A stretch of 64,000 nt of DNA from Chitinispirillales bacterium. Lineage in GTDB: Bacteria; Fibrobacterota; Chitinivibrionia; Chitinivibrionales; Chitinispirillaceae. The stretch is from NCBI GenBank assembly GCA_031254105.1, contig JAIRVB010000013.1, positions 1 through 64,000 on the forward strand. Reading direction: 5' to 3'. The position numbers and the translations under genes are program-made. The number at the start of each line of letters is the position of its first letter. Within the stretch, counting starts at the first letter, position 1. Below the pieces are notes generated by a model. It had not been told where the DNA came from. It did no database searches and saw only the letters and a program-made list of their open reading frames with translations. Shown here one piece after another: positions 52,393 through 61,658 of the stretch.

Positions 52393-53592
52393 ATGATCAC
52401 CGCTAAAAAAATTTTTTATTTCAACGCGCTGTTTGACATGGCTATGAGCGGATATACGCGCGGCGCCTTCAAAAGAGCGGCGGATGAGATGAGCGCTCTT
52501 ATCATCCCCATGGGCTCGTCTGAAGATTTTTGCTTGGTAAAACCATCTCTTCCGGCTGATTATAGCAAATTTCTTGAAGATAGCGGCCTTGTTTTGCCAA
52601 AATTAGTTAAGACTGGCGAACGTCTTGATTCATCTGTAACCGCGGAACCCTGGGGGTGGGATGAAAATGCGCATACGACGTTCTTTAAAATGGGAGTAAA
52701 TACATTTCACCCGGATTTTACTACTGTAAGAAAAATCAACAACAGACGGTTTTGCTCCTCATTCTCAGAGATTGAAGCCAGCGGCGTACCAAACTCCGCT
52801 TTACTGAGTTCACCGGAAGAACTTAAAAATTTTTTTACAAAGAGCCATGAGTATCCGCAGATTATAAAACCGGTTTATGGAAATTCAGGTATTGGTTTTC
52901 TCCGGTTAGATAAACCGCCGGGCGAAACAACAATAGCAAAAATACTTAATCTTATGAAGCAGCATGGAGCGGTTGCAGCGGAGCCCTGGCTTAAACGTGT
53001 GATGGATATTTCAAGCTCGCTTGACATATCCGCGGATGGTGAAAAAAGTTCCATCCGTCACTACCGCTGTCTTGTAGATTCCAGAGGAACTTTTTACGGA
53101 GTGTATCTTCCGCCGGATTCGGCGCGGCTTGAACCGTGGATCCCTGCTCTTGACAAACATGTAACCTCATGCGCCGGTTACATATACAAAAGCGGATATT
53201 TTGGGCCGGTTGGTTTTGATTCTTTTGTTTATTCAAAAAAAGACGGATCGGAAGCTTTGGCCCCTGTAATTGAAATAAACGCCCGCCACGTAATGAGTGA
53301 TATCGCCAGAGCTTTGAAAAGTAAATTGGCAAATAATAAATATGTGTTTTACCGGTTATTAAGCGGTAAACGTGCGGCGCTTCCCGAAAACTATACGGAA
53401 TTACGTCACATTCTTCGGGGGTATCTCTTTTCCCCCGCCGCGGGAACGGGAATTCTGCCTCTCACACCGCTGAGGAACACTACCGATATTACCTGTCAAC
53501 CCTACAGAAACGCCTTTTTTATAAGCGCGGACAGCAAAGAGAAACTTTTTTGGTTAGATTCTTTTTTGACAAACACGCTTAGGACGTGTTGA
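52393..53592 (+). CDS. ATP-grasp-like protein
   Basis: The 399-aa protein has the ATP-grasp pattern in its middle and second half: a nucleotide-binding strand IIKPVYGNSGIGFLRL near residue 157, the hinge VAAEPWLKRVMDISSSL, and a metal-binding end GPVGFDSFVY and APVIEINARHVMS. The N-terminal 120 residues form the pre-ATP-grasp region. Substrate and product are unknown. Such enzymes ligate a carboxylate to an amine or thiol. It sits alone between two minus-strand genes. No Shine-Dalgarno was seen. Confidence 0.65.
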   Translation: MITAKKIFYFNALFDMAMSGYTRGAFKRAADEMSALIIPMGSSEDFCLVKPSLPADYSKFLEDSGLVLPKLVKTGERLDSSVTAEPWGWDENAHTTFFKMGVNTFHPDFTTVRKINNRRFCSSFSEIEASGVPNSALLSSPEELKNFFTKSHEYPQIIKPVYGNSGIGFLRLDKPPGETTIAKILNLMKQHGAVAAEPWLKRVMDISSSLDISADGEKSSIRHYRCLVDSRGTFYGVYLPPDSARLEPWIPALDKHVTSCAGYIYKSGYFGPVGFDSFVYSKKDGSEALAPVIEINARHVMSDIARALKSKLANNKYVFYRLLSGKRAALPENYTELRHILRGYLFSPAAGTGILPLTPLRNTTDITCQPYRNAFFISADSKEKLFWLDSFLTNTLRTC

Positions 53593-53605
53593 CGCTAACC
53601 GCCCG

Positions 53606-53932
53606 CTAAAGTCCCCTTTTAGCGTTCTTCAAAAGCGATTTAACCTGTTTGTCGGTCATTGTCTTGCTCTCTTTGTTTGCGGGCTCATAACGGTCGCAGA
53701 TCATTCTCTGATCTCCTCCAAAAGAGACTACGCCGGTTATTCCGCCTGTCTTGCGGGCGGCAAACTCCCTGCATGTTGATTTCATCTTGCAATTAAAGCA
53801 GGAGCTCTCTTTCTGCTGCTTAAGAAAAGTGTAGCCCTTTTTCTCCATAGCCTCATCTTTGCGCTTTATATCTTCGGCGGACGCCAAAGATCTGTTCTTG
53901 GCCACAAAACGGTCATGATCCCCAAAACTCAT
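53606..53932 (-). CDS. Small four-cysteine protein
   Basis: The 108-aa protein has four cysteines in CFNCKMKSTCREF and MICDRYEP, a likely metal- or FeS-binding set. The N-terminal half is charged and helical (FVAKNRSLASAEDIKRK). The start follows GAGGTGAGAG. Similar small proteins occur in spirochaetes and Fibrobacter, but I cannot name the family. It is convergent with the ATP-grasp gene. Confidence 0.55.
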   Translation of the reverse strand: MSFGDHDRFVAKNRSLASAEDIKRKDEAMEKKGYTFLKQQKESSCFNCKMKSTCREFAARKTGGITGVVSFGGDQRMICDRYEPANKESKTMTDKQVKSLLKNAKRGL

Positions 53933-54147
53933 CTCTCACCTCTTTTAGTAAGGTTTATTATTCATTGAGATGTACGCATTTGTACCGAAAAAGATTGTGT
54001 CTTTTTCTGAAAACGCAAACTTATTAAAAAATAATATATTTCAACAGCCGACACACATAAAACAAGTGCGGTAATATTTCAGATTATGTATATTGTTAGT
54101 GAAGAAAGAGGCCGCGGCAACTAAAAACAGGCGCGGTTGCGGGATAT

Positions 54148-54169
54148 GGGCGAACACGCCGGTTCGCCC
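54148..54169. repeat. REP-like hairpin GGGCGAAC/GTTCGCCC
   Basis: An 8-bp perfect stem with a six-base loop downstream of the secreted protein gene (54184). Family flanks (ATGG before, ATAC after) resemble other units. Confidence 0.65.
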
Positions 54170-54183
54170 ATACAACAGATAGA

Positions 54184-55590
54184 TTATTTCTGCCTTGTCT
54201 TCCTCACACGTATATCCCTGCCGTTCTCATTTACATAAACTCCGGCGGCTCTGACTGAAGCGCCCCGTTTTGAGGAGGCTGACGCGGCTGTTATCCGCTT
54301 TCTTCCTTTTAAATCATAGAAAACAGAATTGGTATTTTTGATAACCTGACGGTTGCTGTTTGTAAAGCGCGGGTTTGTTTTCCAGGTGACAGAGATTGTG
54401 CCATGCTGTTCGGCGTGGAAGTTGTCAAACTCAATTTCCAGATTTCCATGACAGAAAATTCCAATGCCAACGATTTTATGGTTTCCAACAGGGTAATCGT
54501 TTGCGAGAGTAGTTCCGTTGACGATAAATTCATAGTTTGATGATCCAGCCTGTCTTTTGACTTCAATGGTATCAATAAATACCACACCTGTTGTTCCGGC
54601 AGAACCTTTAATTGCGGGATTAGATCTTATAATATTATCTTTATCGATATATGTTTGATTTCCAGCTATCCCGAAATATGCTACTGTAGAGATTTTTCCA
54701 GGTTCGGTTTCTCCTATTAAAACAATTCCGTATTGCGATGATTCTGAAGATGTGCTGCCGCTTTTATGTTGTACTTCCACACTGGCTGAGAAATCAGTTA
54801 AATTAATATCACCATACATACAGGATAACAAACTATCTCCTGTCTTCATCAATAAAACACCATTTTGAACATTAATTTCTGGCACTCTGTTTTTATTGGT
54901 CTCATCGTTGTAGAGATATTTCCAGTATTTAAGATTATTGTCGTTAAAGTTGTCGGAGAAAGAAGTTCTATGTTTCCCTTCCGTAAACTCATCGGTAATA
55001 TGGACGGTGCCAAATTGCGCGGATACTCCTTTGTCAACCAAAAGTAAAACATCGCCGGTGTTAAACTCAGAATCAATAAATTCACCCTGAAACATGTCAT
55101 TTACAAATACATGAAATATTGAGCCTTGTTTACTTATGGTGAATTTGTTATTTCCGGAGCTGTTTATATCCCCACTCTTTTGATAAAAGATGGAACTCCC
55201 TTCATTATTAACATATTTAAATACTATAACATTGTCATCAATAGTAGTGATCTGATAGCCGTTGTAGTTATTACCGCTTTGTCTGCAGAACATCGCCCCT
55301 ATATCCTGTCTAGGCGCTGATTTCAAAACAAAGGAGAAAGTAAAAGTTGATGGCTTTGGCGTACTGAAAGTGTGCAAAAACCCGCCATCACGGTTACTTG
55401 TGTTGTTAATGACGCAATTGCCGCCGCCTACAGTTACATTGATTCCATCCACAGGAGGGAAAACAGTCCATTTACTGCGGGAAAAAGTGAAGTCGGTGAA
55501 ATCATCTTTGAGTAACTCAGCTCCGCTTACAAGCGTGGCTGCCATAAACACCAAACCAAATACTGTAACTTTTAAAAAGTTTTTACCCAT
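54184..55590 (-). CDS. Secreted protein with two lectin-like domains and C-terminal sorting region
   Basis: The 468-aa protein starts after GGAGGGACT and has a signal peptide (MGKNFLKVTVFGLVFMAATL...). Residues about 25-195 and 210-400 look like two concanavalin A/LamG-like beta-sandwich domains: LLKDDFTDFTFSRSKW and SFSDNFNDNNLKYWKY are matching starts, followed by a DINLTDFSASVEVQH-type strand. The final 60 residues (VFYDLKGRKRITAASASSKR, AAGVYVNENGRDIRVRK) resemble Fibrobacter-type C-terminal sorting tails. It is probably a secreted polysaccharide- or surface-binding protein. No catalytic motif was seen. Confidence 0.55.
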   Translation of the reverse strand: MGKNFLKVTVFGLVFMAATLVSGAELLKDDFTDFTFSRSKWTVFPPVDGINVTVGGGNCVINNTSNRDGGFLHTFSTPKPSTFTFSFVLKSAPRQDIGAMFCRQSGNNYNGYQITTIDDNVIVFKYVNNEGSSIFYQKSGDINSSGNNKFTISKQGSIFHVFVNDMFQGEFIDSEFNTGDVLLLVDKGVSAQFGTVHITDEFTEGKHRTSFSDNFNDNNLKYWKYLYNDETNKNRVPEINVQNGVLLMKTGDSLLSCMYGDINLTDFSASVEVQHKSGSTSSESSQYGIVLIGETEPGKISTVAYFGIAGNQTYIDKDNIIRSNPAIKGSAGTTGVVFIDTIEVKRQAGSSNYEFIVNGTTLANDYPVGNHKIVGIGIFCHGNLEIEFDNFHAEQHGTISVTWKTNPRFTNSNRQVIKNTNSVFYDLKGRKRITAASASSKRGASVRAAGVYVNENGRDIRVRKTRQK

Positions 55591-55805
55591 AGTCCCTCCA
55601 AAGCTCGCTCAAAAAGTTAAATACGATAATCGTCCGGTTATGTCATATATATTACAAAATATCATGATTAAGCGATAAAAACAAGTAAGAACTAACATAA
55701 GTGTACTCATATTGGATACACTGGTGTTAGTTGTTTGGTTATTTGTTGACAGTAACCAATTGTTAAGAAGAAAGGAGGCATATAAAAAAGAGTTCTATTC
55801 ATTAA

Positions 55806-55842
55806 ATTAGAGCGGACGTATATAGTACCCCCGCTCTATGTA
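55806..55842. terminator. Hairpin downstream of the C10 protease gene
   Basis: AGAGCGG (55809-55815) and CCGCTCT (55831-55837) form a perfect 7-bp stem around a 15-base loop, with overlapping TATAGTAC/GTACTATA words. On the minus strand it follows the C10 protease stop codon by about 25 bases and is followed by AATTTAATG, a weak T tract. Confidence 0.45.
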
Positions 55843-55863
55843 CTATAAAGTGCGGTAATGATT

Positions 55864-58800
55864 CTACCTGATGCCTAAAATCAGCGACACCCGCTCCCGT
55901 CTACCATCCGATCTCTTAATAACTCCCTTAACCAAATACGTTCCCTCAGACACTGGGCGGGCTTTGGAATCGCGCAAATCCCACGAACCAACAATGCGGC
56001 TGGTGAGCGTCTCGCCAAATGGAGTTGCGAACAATGCCCCTGCGCCGTTATCACGGATATTGATTTTGCGGACAGCATTACCCGACGCGTTGTAAATTGT
56101 CAATTTTGTGTTGTTGATATGTTTGCCTTGCCAAAAGAAATTAATAATACGGTCGGATTTTGCAACAGGGTTAGGACCCGCTGTAAACCCGCGGTGCGCG
56201 TCCGGTTCTATATTGAATGTTACATCGCGCTCCGGAATTACTACATGTTCCCGCTCCGGATTACGAATTGAGGTAGTAGCGCCGTACTGCGCTGCAATAA
56301 TCAAATCTTGGGTTATATTACTAAAGTCAGCGTTCCATCCTGTAAATCTATAACCTTCACGTTCCGGCGGAATCGGAACAATAGCATTTTCTCCGTAAGG
56401 CACAGTTTGAATATCTCCTATCAGCAAATACTCCCAATCTACAAACGCTACCTGAAAAATATGCGGCTCGTATTCTACTGTAACATTGGCAGCGCCTTTA
56501 AGAGAAGGGAAAACCAAAGTATTGCCGCTGACAAACGCGTCTATATTAGAGGTTTTTGTATTGTTCGGCCAAATGGGAGAAGCGGAGGCTGAAAGAATTG
56601 GAAAACCGATTTCACTGTTTTGCGTCTCAACGCTTGGAAACAATGTGTTAGCAGGCGCTGCATAAACGACTTCGCCGTTCACCTTCCACTCTTTAACACG
56701 ATGCCCATACGCGGGTTGGGCGGTGACTATTACCGATTGGCCGCTGAATAACGGTTCACCCTCTTCAATTACAGTACCGTCCGGAGAAGCAGCGCGGGCA
56801 ACCCCTTCGCCAACGTTGTTAATATTTATTATGGCAGGATCACTTCCTATCGCTACATCATCAAGGTGTACAGAGTAGACCGTGTTGGGTGTATTAACTA
56901 CAAACTCTATTTTTATCTTACAAATCATGTTAGTATATTTTTTATCTACATCTATATTTACAGAATTAACAGATGGATAACCAGTTAAATTTGCTGAATT
57001 TGCTGGAATACGATGAACGGGCTCTCCCCAATTTAAACTGTCTGTTGCAATGTATACCCTGATTTCAAGTAAATCATTTAGTGGTGAAGCAATTTGACTG
57101 TTTATATATCCCCACCACTTAAACGATATTTTAGGATTGTCCCCCATATCAACCCATGGACTTATTGCTTCTGCGTTACGATCTATAGCCATAGCGGCGG
57201 TTATATGCGGTAACATCCAAACGGTAAAAAAATTGCCCTGTGGGCTAACCTCATAGTCTTTAAACTCAAAATTAGAACTGAATGACCATATAGGCACTCC
57301 TACGGGACGATGCCGCACATGAAGCTCCCCCCCTGTTTTCTCATTAATGACGTAAACAGATGCAAGTTGTAAACGTCTATTAACGTCAAAGCTTTCGTTT
57401 ATATGTGATAAATAAGAAATCTGATCATAATAAAAAACAAGCACGCCACGTTCATAAAAAACCTCTTCCGTTTTCCAAACCATCATGTCATCTTCATCAC
57501 GAACAATTGTACCATCGTAATAAGTAAGCACGCCGCCTTCATAAACCATCATGCCATCTTCATAAACAGATTTGCCATTTTCATAAACAAGTACGTTATC
57601 GGGAAAACCAATTACTCCGCTATACGCAGGATTAGTTGGCATAAAGTTATTGTTGCATATCAACACCTTTACAGGCAGACCGGATACATCTATCGCTTTG
57701 AGTTTATTATTTCTACAATCTAAATTCTCTATTTGCGTACCGGATACATTAATCGTTGTCAAAACATTATAAGAACAGTTCAATGATACTAACTTACTAT
57801 TTTTTGACAAATTCAATGAACTTAAGCGGTTACCTGAACAATCCAACTCCCGCAAGGATGTAAAATATTCGATTCCATTTAAACTCATTATACTTTTGTT
57901 TTGCACATTAAGTTTAGTGATGGTTTCGACATCCTCAAGATAAATACGGCCTCCCGCTGATTTGCCGGTGAGTTCCAGTACGGCTGCTCGGAAAGCGGTG
58001 TCTGTAAATTTTGGGGTAATGTCGTTAGGTTCCAAGACTATAACATTTGCGTAAGCAGGGCCTTTTCCAAATGGATGCCTCCTCACTAAATAATCCGGCG
58101 TACCTAACGCGGCGTTCCAATCGTTTAGAGCGGCTTCCCAGGAATTAACTCCTTCCGGCAAAAAAATGAATCTCAGTTTATATTTACCGGGGGCTATATT
58201 GTTTGGCACTCTGCAAGTCACCGTTGGATAGTTAGATTGCTGCCATAAATCAAGATGATTAGGATGGTTACTGACAGCGGCGGGTAACGCGGGGTAAAAT
58301 GTTGAAATACCCATATCAGCCAAAATGGAAATAACCTCTTCGTTATCGTTAACTAATCCTATACCTAAATTGTTGCCCCTACGCTGGGCAAACGGATTTG
58401 AGTATGAAATGTTAATGGTTCTGATTTTGCTGACAACAAATGCTTCCAAACGCTGTACTTCTATCGTCTCGTAACCGGCAGTATCAAGCTGGACATTTCC
58501 GCCAATTCCAATCCCTATAGAAGGCCCTGTGCTTGAGGAACCGGTACCAAGGCTAAACGAAGCCAATAAATCGTAACGCTCATCATGTTCGCCTTCTTCA
58601 GAGGCCGGTTTAATATTTCCAATTATTATTTGTCTATCAGTATATACTCCAGCGTCACCCTGAGGATTTAACGCGGTAGTCAAAAACCACCCATTGTAAA
58701 TACCTCCCCAGCCCCAGTTAAAGTGAAAATAGTCACTATTCTTATCGTACGCGTCGCACACGAACGCGTGGCCGTTGTTCATGCCGCTTTCTTCTCCATA

Positions 58801-59769
58801 GTACAATACAGGCATACCATTATCTATCTGATCTCTTAATACCGCGTTCCAATCAGATCCGGTTTTAAAATTTTCTCTGTAAAAAGATTCAATGTTTTTG
58901 TCATACCCCCAATAAGTGCGGAACGCCCCTATTGAGTTATACATATTAGCGGTACTTAGAGGCCCCCAAGCCATATCTACACTTATTCCCGCGTGATATA
59001 TTAATGTTGCCGTAGCGTCTATTTCCGCGTCACCTGCGGAAACGATGGAATAGTCATCAAGCATATTGTCCCAATCATAATTAATGTTAAAATCTGTTCC
59101 GTTTCTCTTGCCAACACCTTGCTGCGGATGTTTATGTTTTTTCATGATTTGCGCCATTGCGGCCGCTACGCAGCCGGCAGCGTTTTTCCCGTCATATCCA
59201 ACGCTTGGATTCCAAGTGTTCGTGGGGATAAACTTGTTATAAGGCGCTCCCTGCCCCCACTTCGTTTTTAACGTATCTCCCACGATTTGCGTTGGGATAA
59301 ACGATGTGGCTGCCCATGCTTCCTGTACGGCTGTGCTTTGCGTTATACCCTCTTCTTTCGCCCAAGCGATTTGCCGCGACAGGTAATCGATCCAGTATGC
59401 GAAATTTGGCGGGAGATTCTCTTCGTTATAATTACCCGCTGCTGAGTAGCCCAACACCGGCATTACAACATCGCTGGCGGCAATAATCACGAAACCACCG
59501 CCATCAATATTATACGTGTAATAAAGCGTGTCTTCCGTTGCCGCCGTTTGGCCCAGCTGCGTTGCCTTGTTCATACCCGCGGCAGATTTCTGTTTTACGG
59601 CGGTATGTTTTAAACGCGCGTTTGTTTTAGAACTGTGCTTCAACCGCGTGAAACGTTGTGCGTACGCGTGTGCGTCTTCCTGTTTAACTTTTTTTGCCTG
59701 CAAAGCAAGCGGCATTATGAGGAGTGCGGTTAAAACCAATATTACTGCGCGTGAAAAGAGTTTGTTCAT
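55864..59769 (-). CDS. Secreted C10 (streptopain-like) protease with LRR and sorting domain
   Basis: The 1301-aa protein has a signal peptide (1-25), a propeptide to about 160 and a C10 catalytic domain with Cys200 in AAGCVAAAMAQI and His334 in NNGHAFVCDAY. Residues about 600-720 are leucine-rich repeats (YFTSLRELDCSGNRLSSLNL, KLVSLNCSYNVLTTINV). A block of short YE-G repeats (about 735-780) follows. A single-strand-like domain then leads to one InlB B-repeat-like unit (YRFTGWNADFSNIT). The last 110 residues match a type IX-like sorting domain (GPNPVAKSDRII, then LTIYNASGNAVRKINI). Bacteroidota C10 proteases are secreted virulence or digestive enzymes. A GAGGGCTAA precedes the start. Confidence 0.82.
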   Translation of the reverse strand: MNKLFSRAVILVLTALLIMPLALQAKKVKQEDAHAYAQRFTRLKHSSKTNARLKHTAVKQKSAAGMNKATQLGQTAATEDTLYYTYNIDGGGFVIIAASDVVMPVLGYSAAGNYNEENLPPNFAYWIDYLSRQIAWAKEEGITQSTAVQEAWAATSFIPTQIVGDTLKTKWGQGAPYNKFIPTNTWNPSVGYDGKNAAGCVAAAMAQIMKKHKHPQQGVGKRNGTDFNINYDWDNMLDDYSIVSAGDAEIDATATLIYHAGISVDMAWGPLSTANMYNSIGAFRTYWGYDKNIESFYRENFKTGSDWNAVLRDQIDNGMPVLYYGEESGMNNGHAFVCDAYDKNSDYFHFNWGWGGIYNGWFLTTALNPQGDAGVYTDRQIIIGNIKPASEEGEHDERYDLLASFSLGTGSSSTGPSIGIGIGGNVQLDTAGYETIEVQRLEAFVVSKIRTINISYSNPFAQRRGNNLGIGLVNDNEEVISILADMGISTFYPALPAAVSNHPNHLDLWQQSNYPTVTCRVPNNIAPGKYKLRFIFLPEGVNSWEAALNDWNAALGTPDYLVRRHPFGKGPAYANVIVLEPNDITPKFTDTAFRAAVLELTGKSAGGRIYLEDVETITKLNVQNKSIMSLNGIEYFTSLRELDCSGNRLSSLNLSKNSKLVSLNCSYNVLTTINVSGTQIENLDCRNNKLKAIDVSGLPVKVLICNNNFMPTNPAYSGVIGFPDNVLVYENGKSVYEDGMMVYEGGVLTYYDGTIVRDEDDMMVWKTEEVFYERGVLVFYYDQISYLSHINESFDVNRRLQLASVYVINEKTGGELHVRHRPVGVPIWSFSSNFEFKDYEVSPQGNFFTVWMLPHITAAMAIDRNAEAISPWVDMGDNPKISFKWWGYINSQIASPLNDLLEIRVYIATDSLNWGEPVHRIPANSANLTGYPSVNSVNIDVDKKYTNMICKIKIEFVVNTPNTVYSVHLDDVAIGSDPAIININNVGEGVARAASPDGTVIEEGEPLFSGQSVIVTAQPAYGHRVKEWKVNGEVVYAAPANTLFPSVETQNSEIGFPILSASASPIWPNNTKTSNIDAFVSGNTLVFPSLKGAANVTVEYEPHIFQVAFVDWEYLLIGDIQTVPYGENAIVPIPPEREGYRFTGWNADFSNITQDLIIAAQYGATTSIRNPEREHVVIPERDVTFNIEPDAHRGFTAGPNPVAKSDRIINFFWQGKHINNTKLTIYNASGNAVRKINIRDNGAGALFATPFGETLTSRIVGSWDLRDSKARPVSEGTYLVKGVIKRSDGRRERVSLILGIR
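57440..57600 (-). repeat. Short coding repeats in the C10 protease gene
   Basis: The encoded protein reads VYENGKSVYEDGMMVYEGGV and continues with TIVRDEDD and FYERGVLVFYYD, an irregular repeat of about 8-11 residues. The DNA shows the word TTCATAAAC repeated about every 24-33 bases. It probably arose by slippage and forms a linker or beta-stack. Confidence 0.6.
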
Positions 59770-59908
59770 TTAGCCCTCGTTTTTGAGAAAATGATCCAGT
59801 AGATTTATCTGTTACATAATTAAAGTCTTCAAAACAAAGAAATAAATAATAATCAGCAAAATAATATAAGTTTACTGTTTACGCAAATATATTTAATATG
59901 TAGAAGAA

Positions 59909-59989
59909 AGGTTCAGGAACAGGGTAGAGGCGATTGCAGATCATTTTTAAACGAGTGTTAGATGCGGTTCACGCTATTTGCCCCAAATA
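59909..59989 (+). pseudogene. Fragment of a FkbH-like gene
   Basis: About 80 bases here match the FkbH-like gene at 63919-64000 with roughly 80 percent identity. Shared words are GGTTCAGGAACAG, AGAGGCGATT and CAGATCATTTTTAAA. In the FkbH frame it reads KVQEQGRGDCRSFLNEC and then a stop codon, against KVQEQHRGDYRSFLKEC in the intact gene. It is a decayed piece left by a duplication or rearrangement. The match starts 140 bases upstream of the C10 protease gene. Confidence 0.8.
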
Positions 59990-60039
59990 GGAAAACACCT
60001 TTTGAATACATCAAGTATTAGCGGTTAGTTATTTTATCT

Positions 60040-61134
60040 TTAATTTTCTTCCTCATCCTTTGGCTCAAAAAAATAATCCAACTGCTTTTGAACTTTACTT
60101 TTCGGCAAACTCTTACGCCGCTCAAGCCGTTCCCGCGCTTCAATTAAAATAGTCTTAATTTTTGTCTCAAGTTTATTTTTTGGTAGTAAATCTGTCCAAT
60201 ATTCCGCAACGGCAATCCCTGTTTTATCCATTTCAAGAAGCTCTATTTTTTTACGGTTTGCGGTCGCGCAAAGAATAATACCAATCGGGGTCTCTTCTCC
60301 CTCCTCACGCTCATATCTATCAAGCCACTTCAAATAAAGCTCCATTTGCCCTTTATAAGCTGCTTTAAAAACTCCGACTTTTAATTCTACCGCAACAAGC
60401 CTTTTTAGTTTTCTATGATAAAACAGCAAATCAAGTACAATATCTTCATCGTCTATGATCATACGCTTTTGACGTTCCACAAAAGTAAACCCGTGACCAA
60501 ATTCAAGAATGAACTTTTCAAGTTCCGTCAGAATTGCTTTTTCCAAATCTGCTTCGAGAAAGTTTTCCTTTAAATCTAATGTGTCAAGTAAATAAGGGTC
60601 TTTGAACACATTGAACGGAACAGATGAATCTTGCGACAAACGGGTATTAGCGATCTCCTGACGCTCATAAGCTTTGCGGGATATCTGATAACGAAGTTCC
60701 TTTGCGCCATATTTTCGCACGGCGGCATCGTTAGCGTAATACATACGCGCAGCATCTGTTTTAAGCGGCAGTAACTCGATAATATGCGACCAACTCAATT
60801 TTGCCGCCAGTGGCGGCAAAATCTCTTTGTCAGGAAAACGTTCCGCAAATAACGTCATCCTGTATAAATTACGTTCAGTAAAAGCCCTGCCATATTTGGC
60901 CGTCAATTGTAATCCCAGTGCCGACAAAATCCGCTTCCCATACTCAGCGCGTTGGCTTTCAAGCACGATCGTATTAATATACTGGCCAATTTCCCAATAC
61001 ATCAGCGTAATTTCTCTATTGGCATAAAAACCAGCGTGTGCTTTTCGGTTTTCTATAATTTCCGATACACGCTTAAAAAGCGTGTCTTCGTTTACTTGTA
61101 CATTATTGGATATTGTGGTTTTTTTAACACTCAT
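60040..61134 (-). CDS. DUF1016/YhcG-family putative PD-(D/E)XK nuclease
   Basis: From the ATG at 61134 (GGGG nearby) the protein is 364 aa. The N-terminal domain (LMYWEIGQYINTIVLESQRA, YGKRILSALGLQLTAKYGRA, SWSHIIELLPLKT) matches DUF1016_N. The C-terminal nuclease domain has VLDLLFYHRKLKRLVAVELK with the D...ExK catalytic residues, then FKAAYKGQMELYLKWLD. Members are linked to DNA repair, mobile elements or defence; the role is unsettled. Its start overlaps the stop of a small upstream gene by four bases (ATGA), so the two are translationally coupled. A fkbH fragment lies just downstream. Confidence 0.85.
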   Translation of the reverse strand: MSVKKTTISNNVQVNEDTLFKRVSEIIENRKAHAGFYANREITLMYWEIGQYINTIVLESQRAEYGKRILSALGLQLTAKYGRAFTERNLYRMTLFAERFPDKEILPPLAAKLSWSHIIELLPLKTDAARMYYANDAAVRKYGAKELRYQISRKAYERQEIANTRLSQDSSVPFNVFKDPYLLDTLDLKENFLEADLEKAILTELEKFILEFGHGFTFVERQKRMIIDDEDIVLDLLFYHRKLKRLVAVELKVGVFKAAYKGQMELYLKWLDRYEREEGEETPIGIILCATANRKKIELLEMDKTGIAVAEYWTDLLPKNKLETKIKTILIEARERLERRKSLPKSKVQKQLDYFFEPKDEEEN

Positions 61135-61382
61135 AGTGTCCCCAACCCTCTTTTTTGCGCGATTTTTGTAAGTTCGTTTATGTCCTTTATTGAGGGAATT
61201 CTTGCCTGACCTCGTGCGCTTTGCAGATTTCCGGTTGCCGGTATACGCCAAATAAATCGATATCCATGTTCCACTGTTTTATCGCTGTACGCATGACAAC
61301 AGTATTGAAAACACAATGTCCAACCACTATTGCCATATGCCTTTTGAGCTTCATTCAGAACAACCATTCGTGCTTGACTCAT
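61131..61382 (-). CDS. Small protein coupled to the DUF1016 nuclease
   Basis: The 83-aa protein starts at ATG 61382, with AAGGAGA nine bases upstream; a GTG at 61388 is less well spaced. It reads MSQARMVVLNEAQKAYGNSG and later EHGYRFIWRIPATGNLQSAR and GQARIPSIKDINELTKIAQK. I recall similar small uncharacterised proteins beside nuclease genes but cannot name the family. The ATGA overlap suggests joint function with the nuclease, for example as an accessory or control subunit. No DNA-binding motif was seen. Confidence 0.7.
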   Translation of the reverse strand: MSQARMVVLNEAQKAYGNSGWTLCFQYCCHAYSDKTVEHGYRFIWRIPATGNLQSARGQARIPSIKDINELTKIAQKRGLGTL

Positions 61383-61658
61383 AAGCACTATCTCCTTATT
61401 AATATAATTAGTGATCTTATCAGGTTTTTGTGTACTGTAAATACTGACGTGTATTTAATATAAATTGAACAACTCAAGCTATCAGCAATAAAATTTAAAA
61501 GGGAATTTTATTTTTCAGTACAAAACCCCGATATTGGTTCAGTATTTGCAGAAAGTAATAGAAACGGATCTATGGCTGCTGGCGGGCAGCCGTTCTCTTT
61601 TGTTTTCTGTGTATAGAGAAAAACTACCCCGAAACATAAAAAAGAACCTGATCAAAAG

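Noticed and set aside
60040-61382. Type I restriction or toxin-antitoxin system
   Set aside because: There is no methylase, specificity subunit or recognised toxin, only a DUF1016 nuclease and an unknown small protein.
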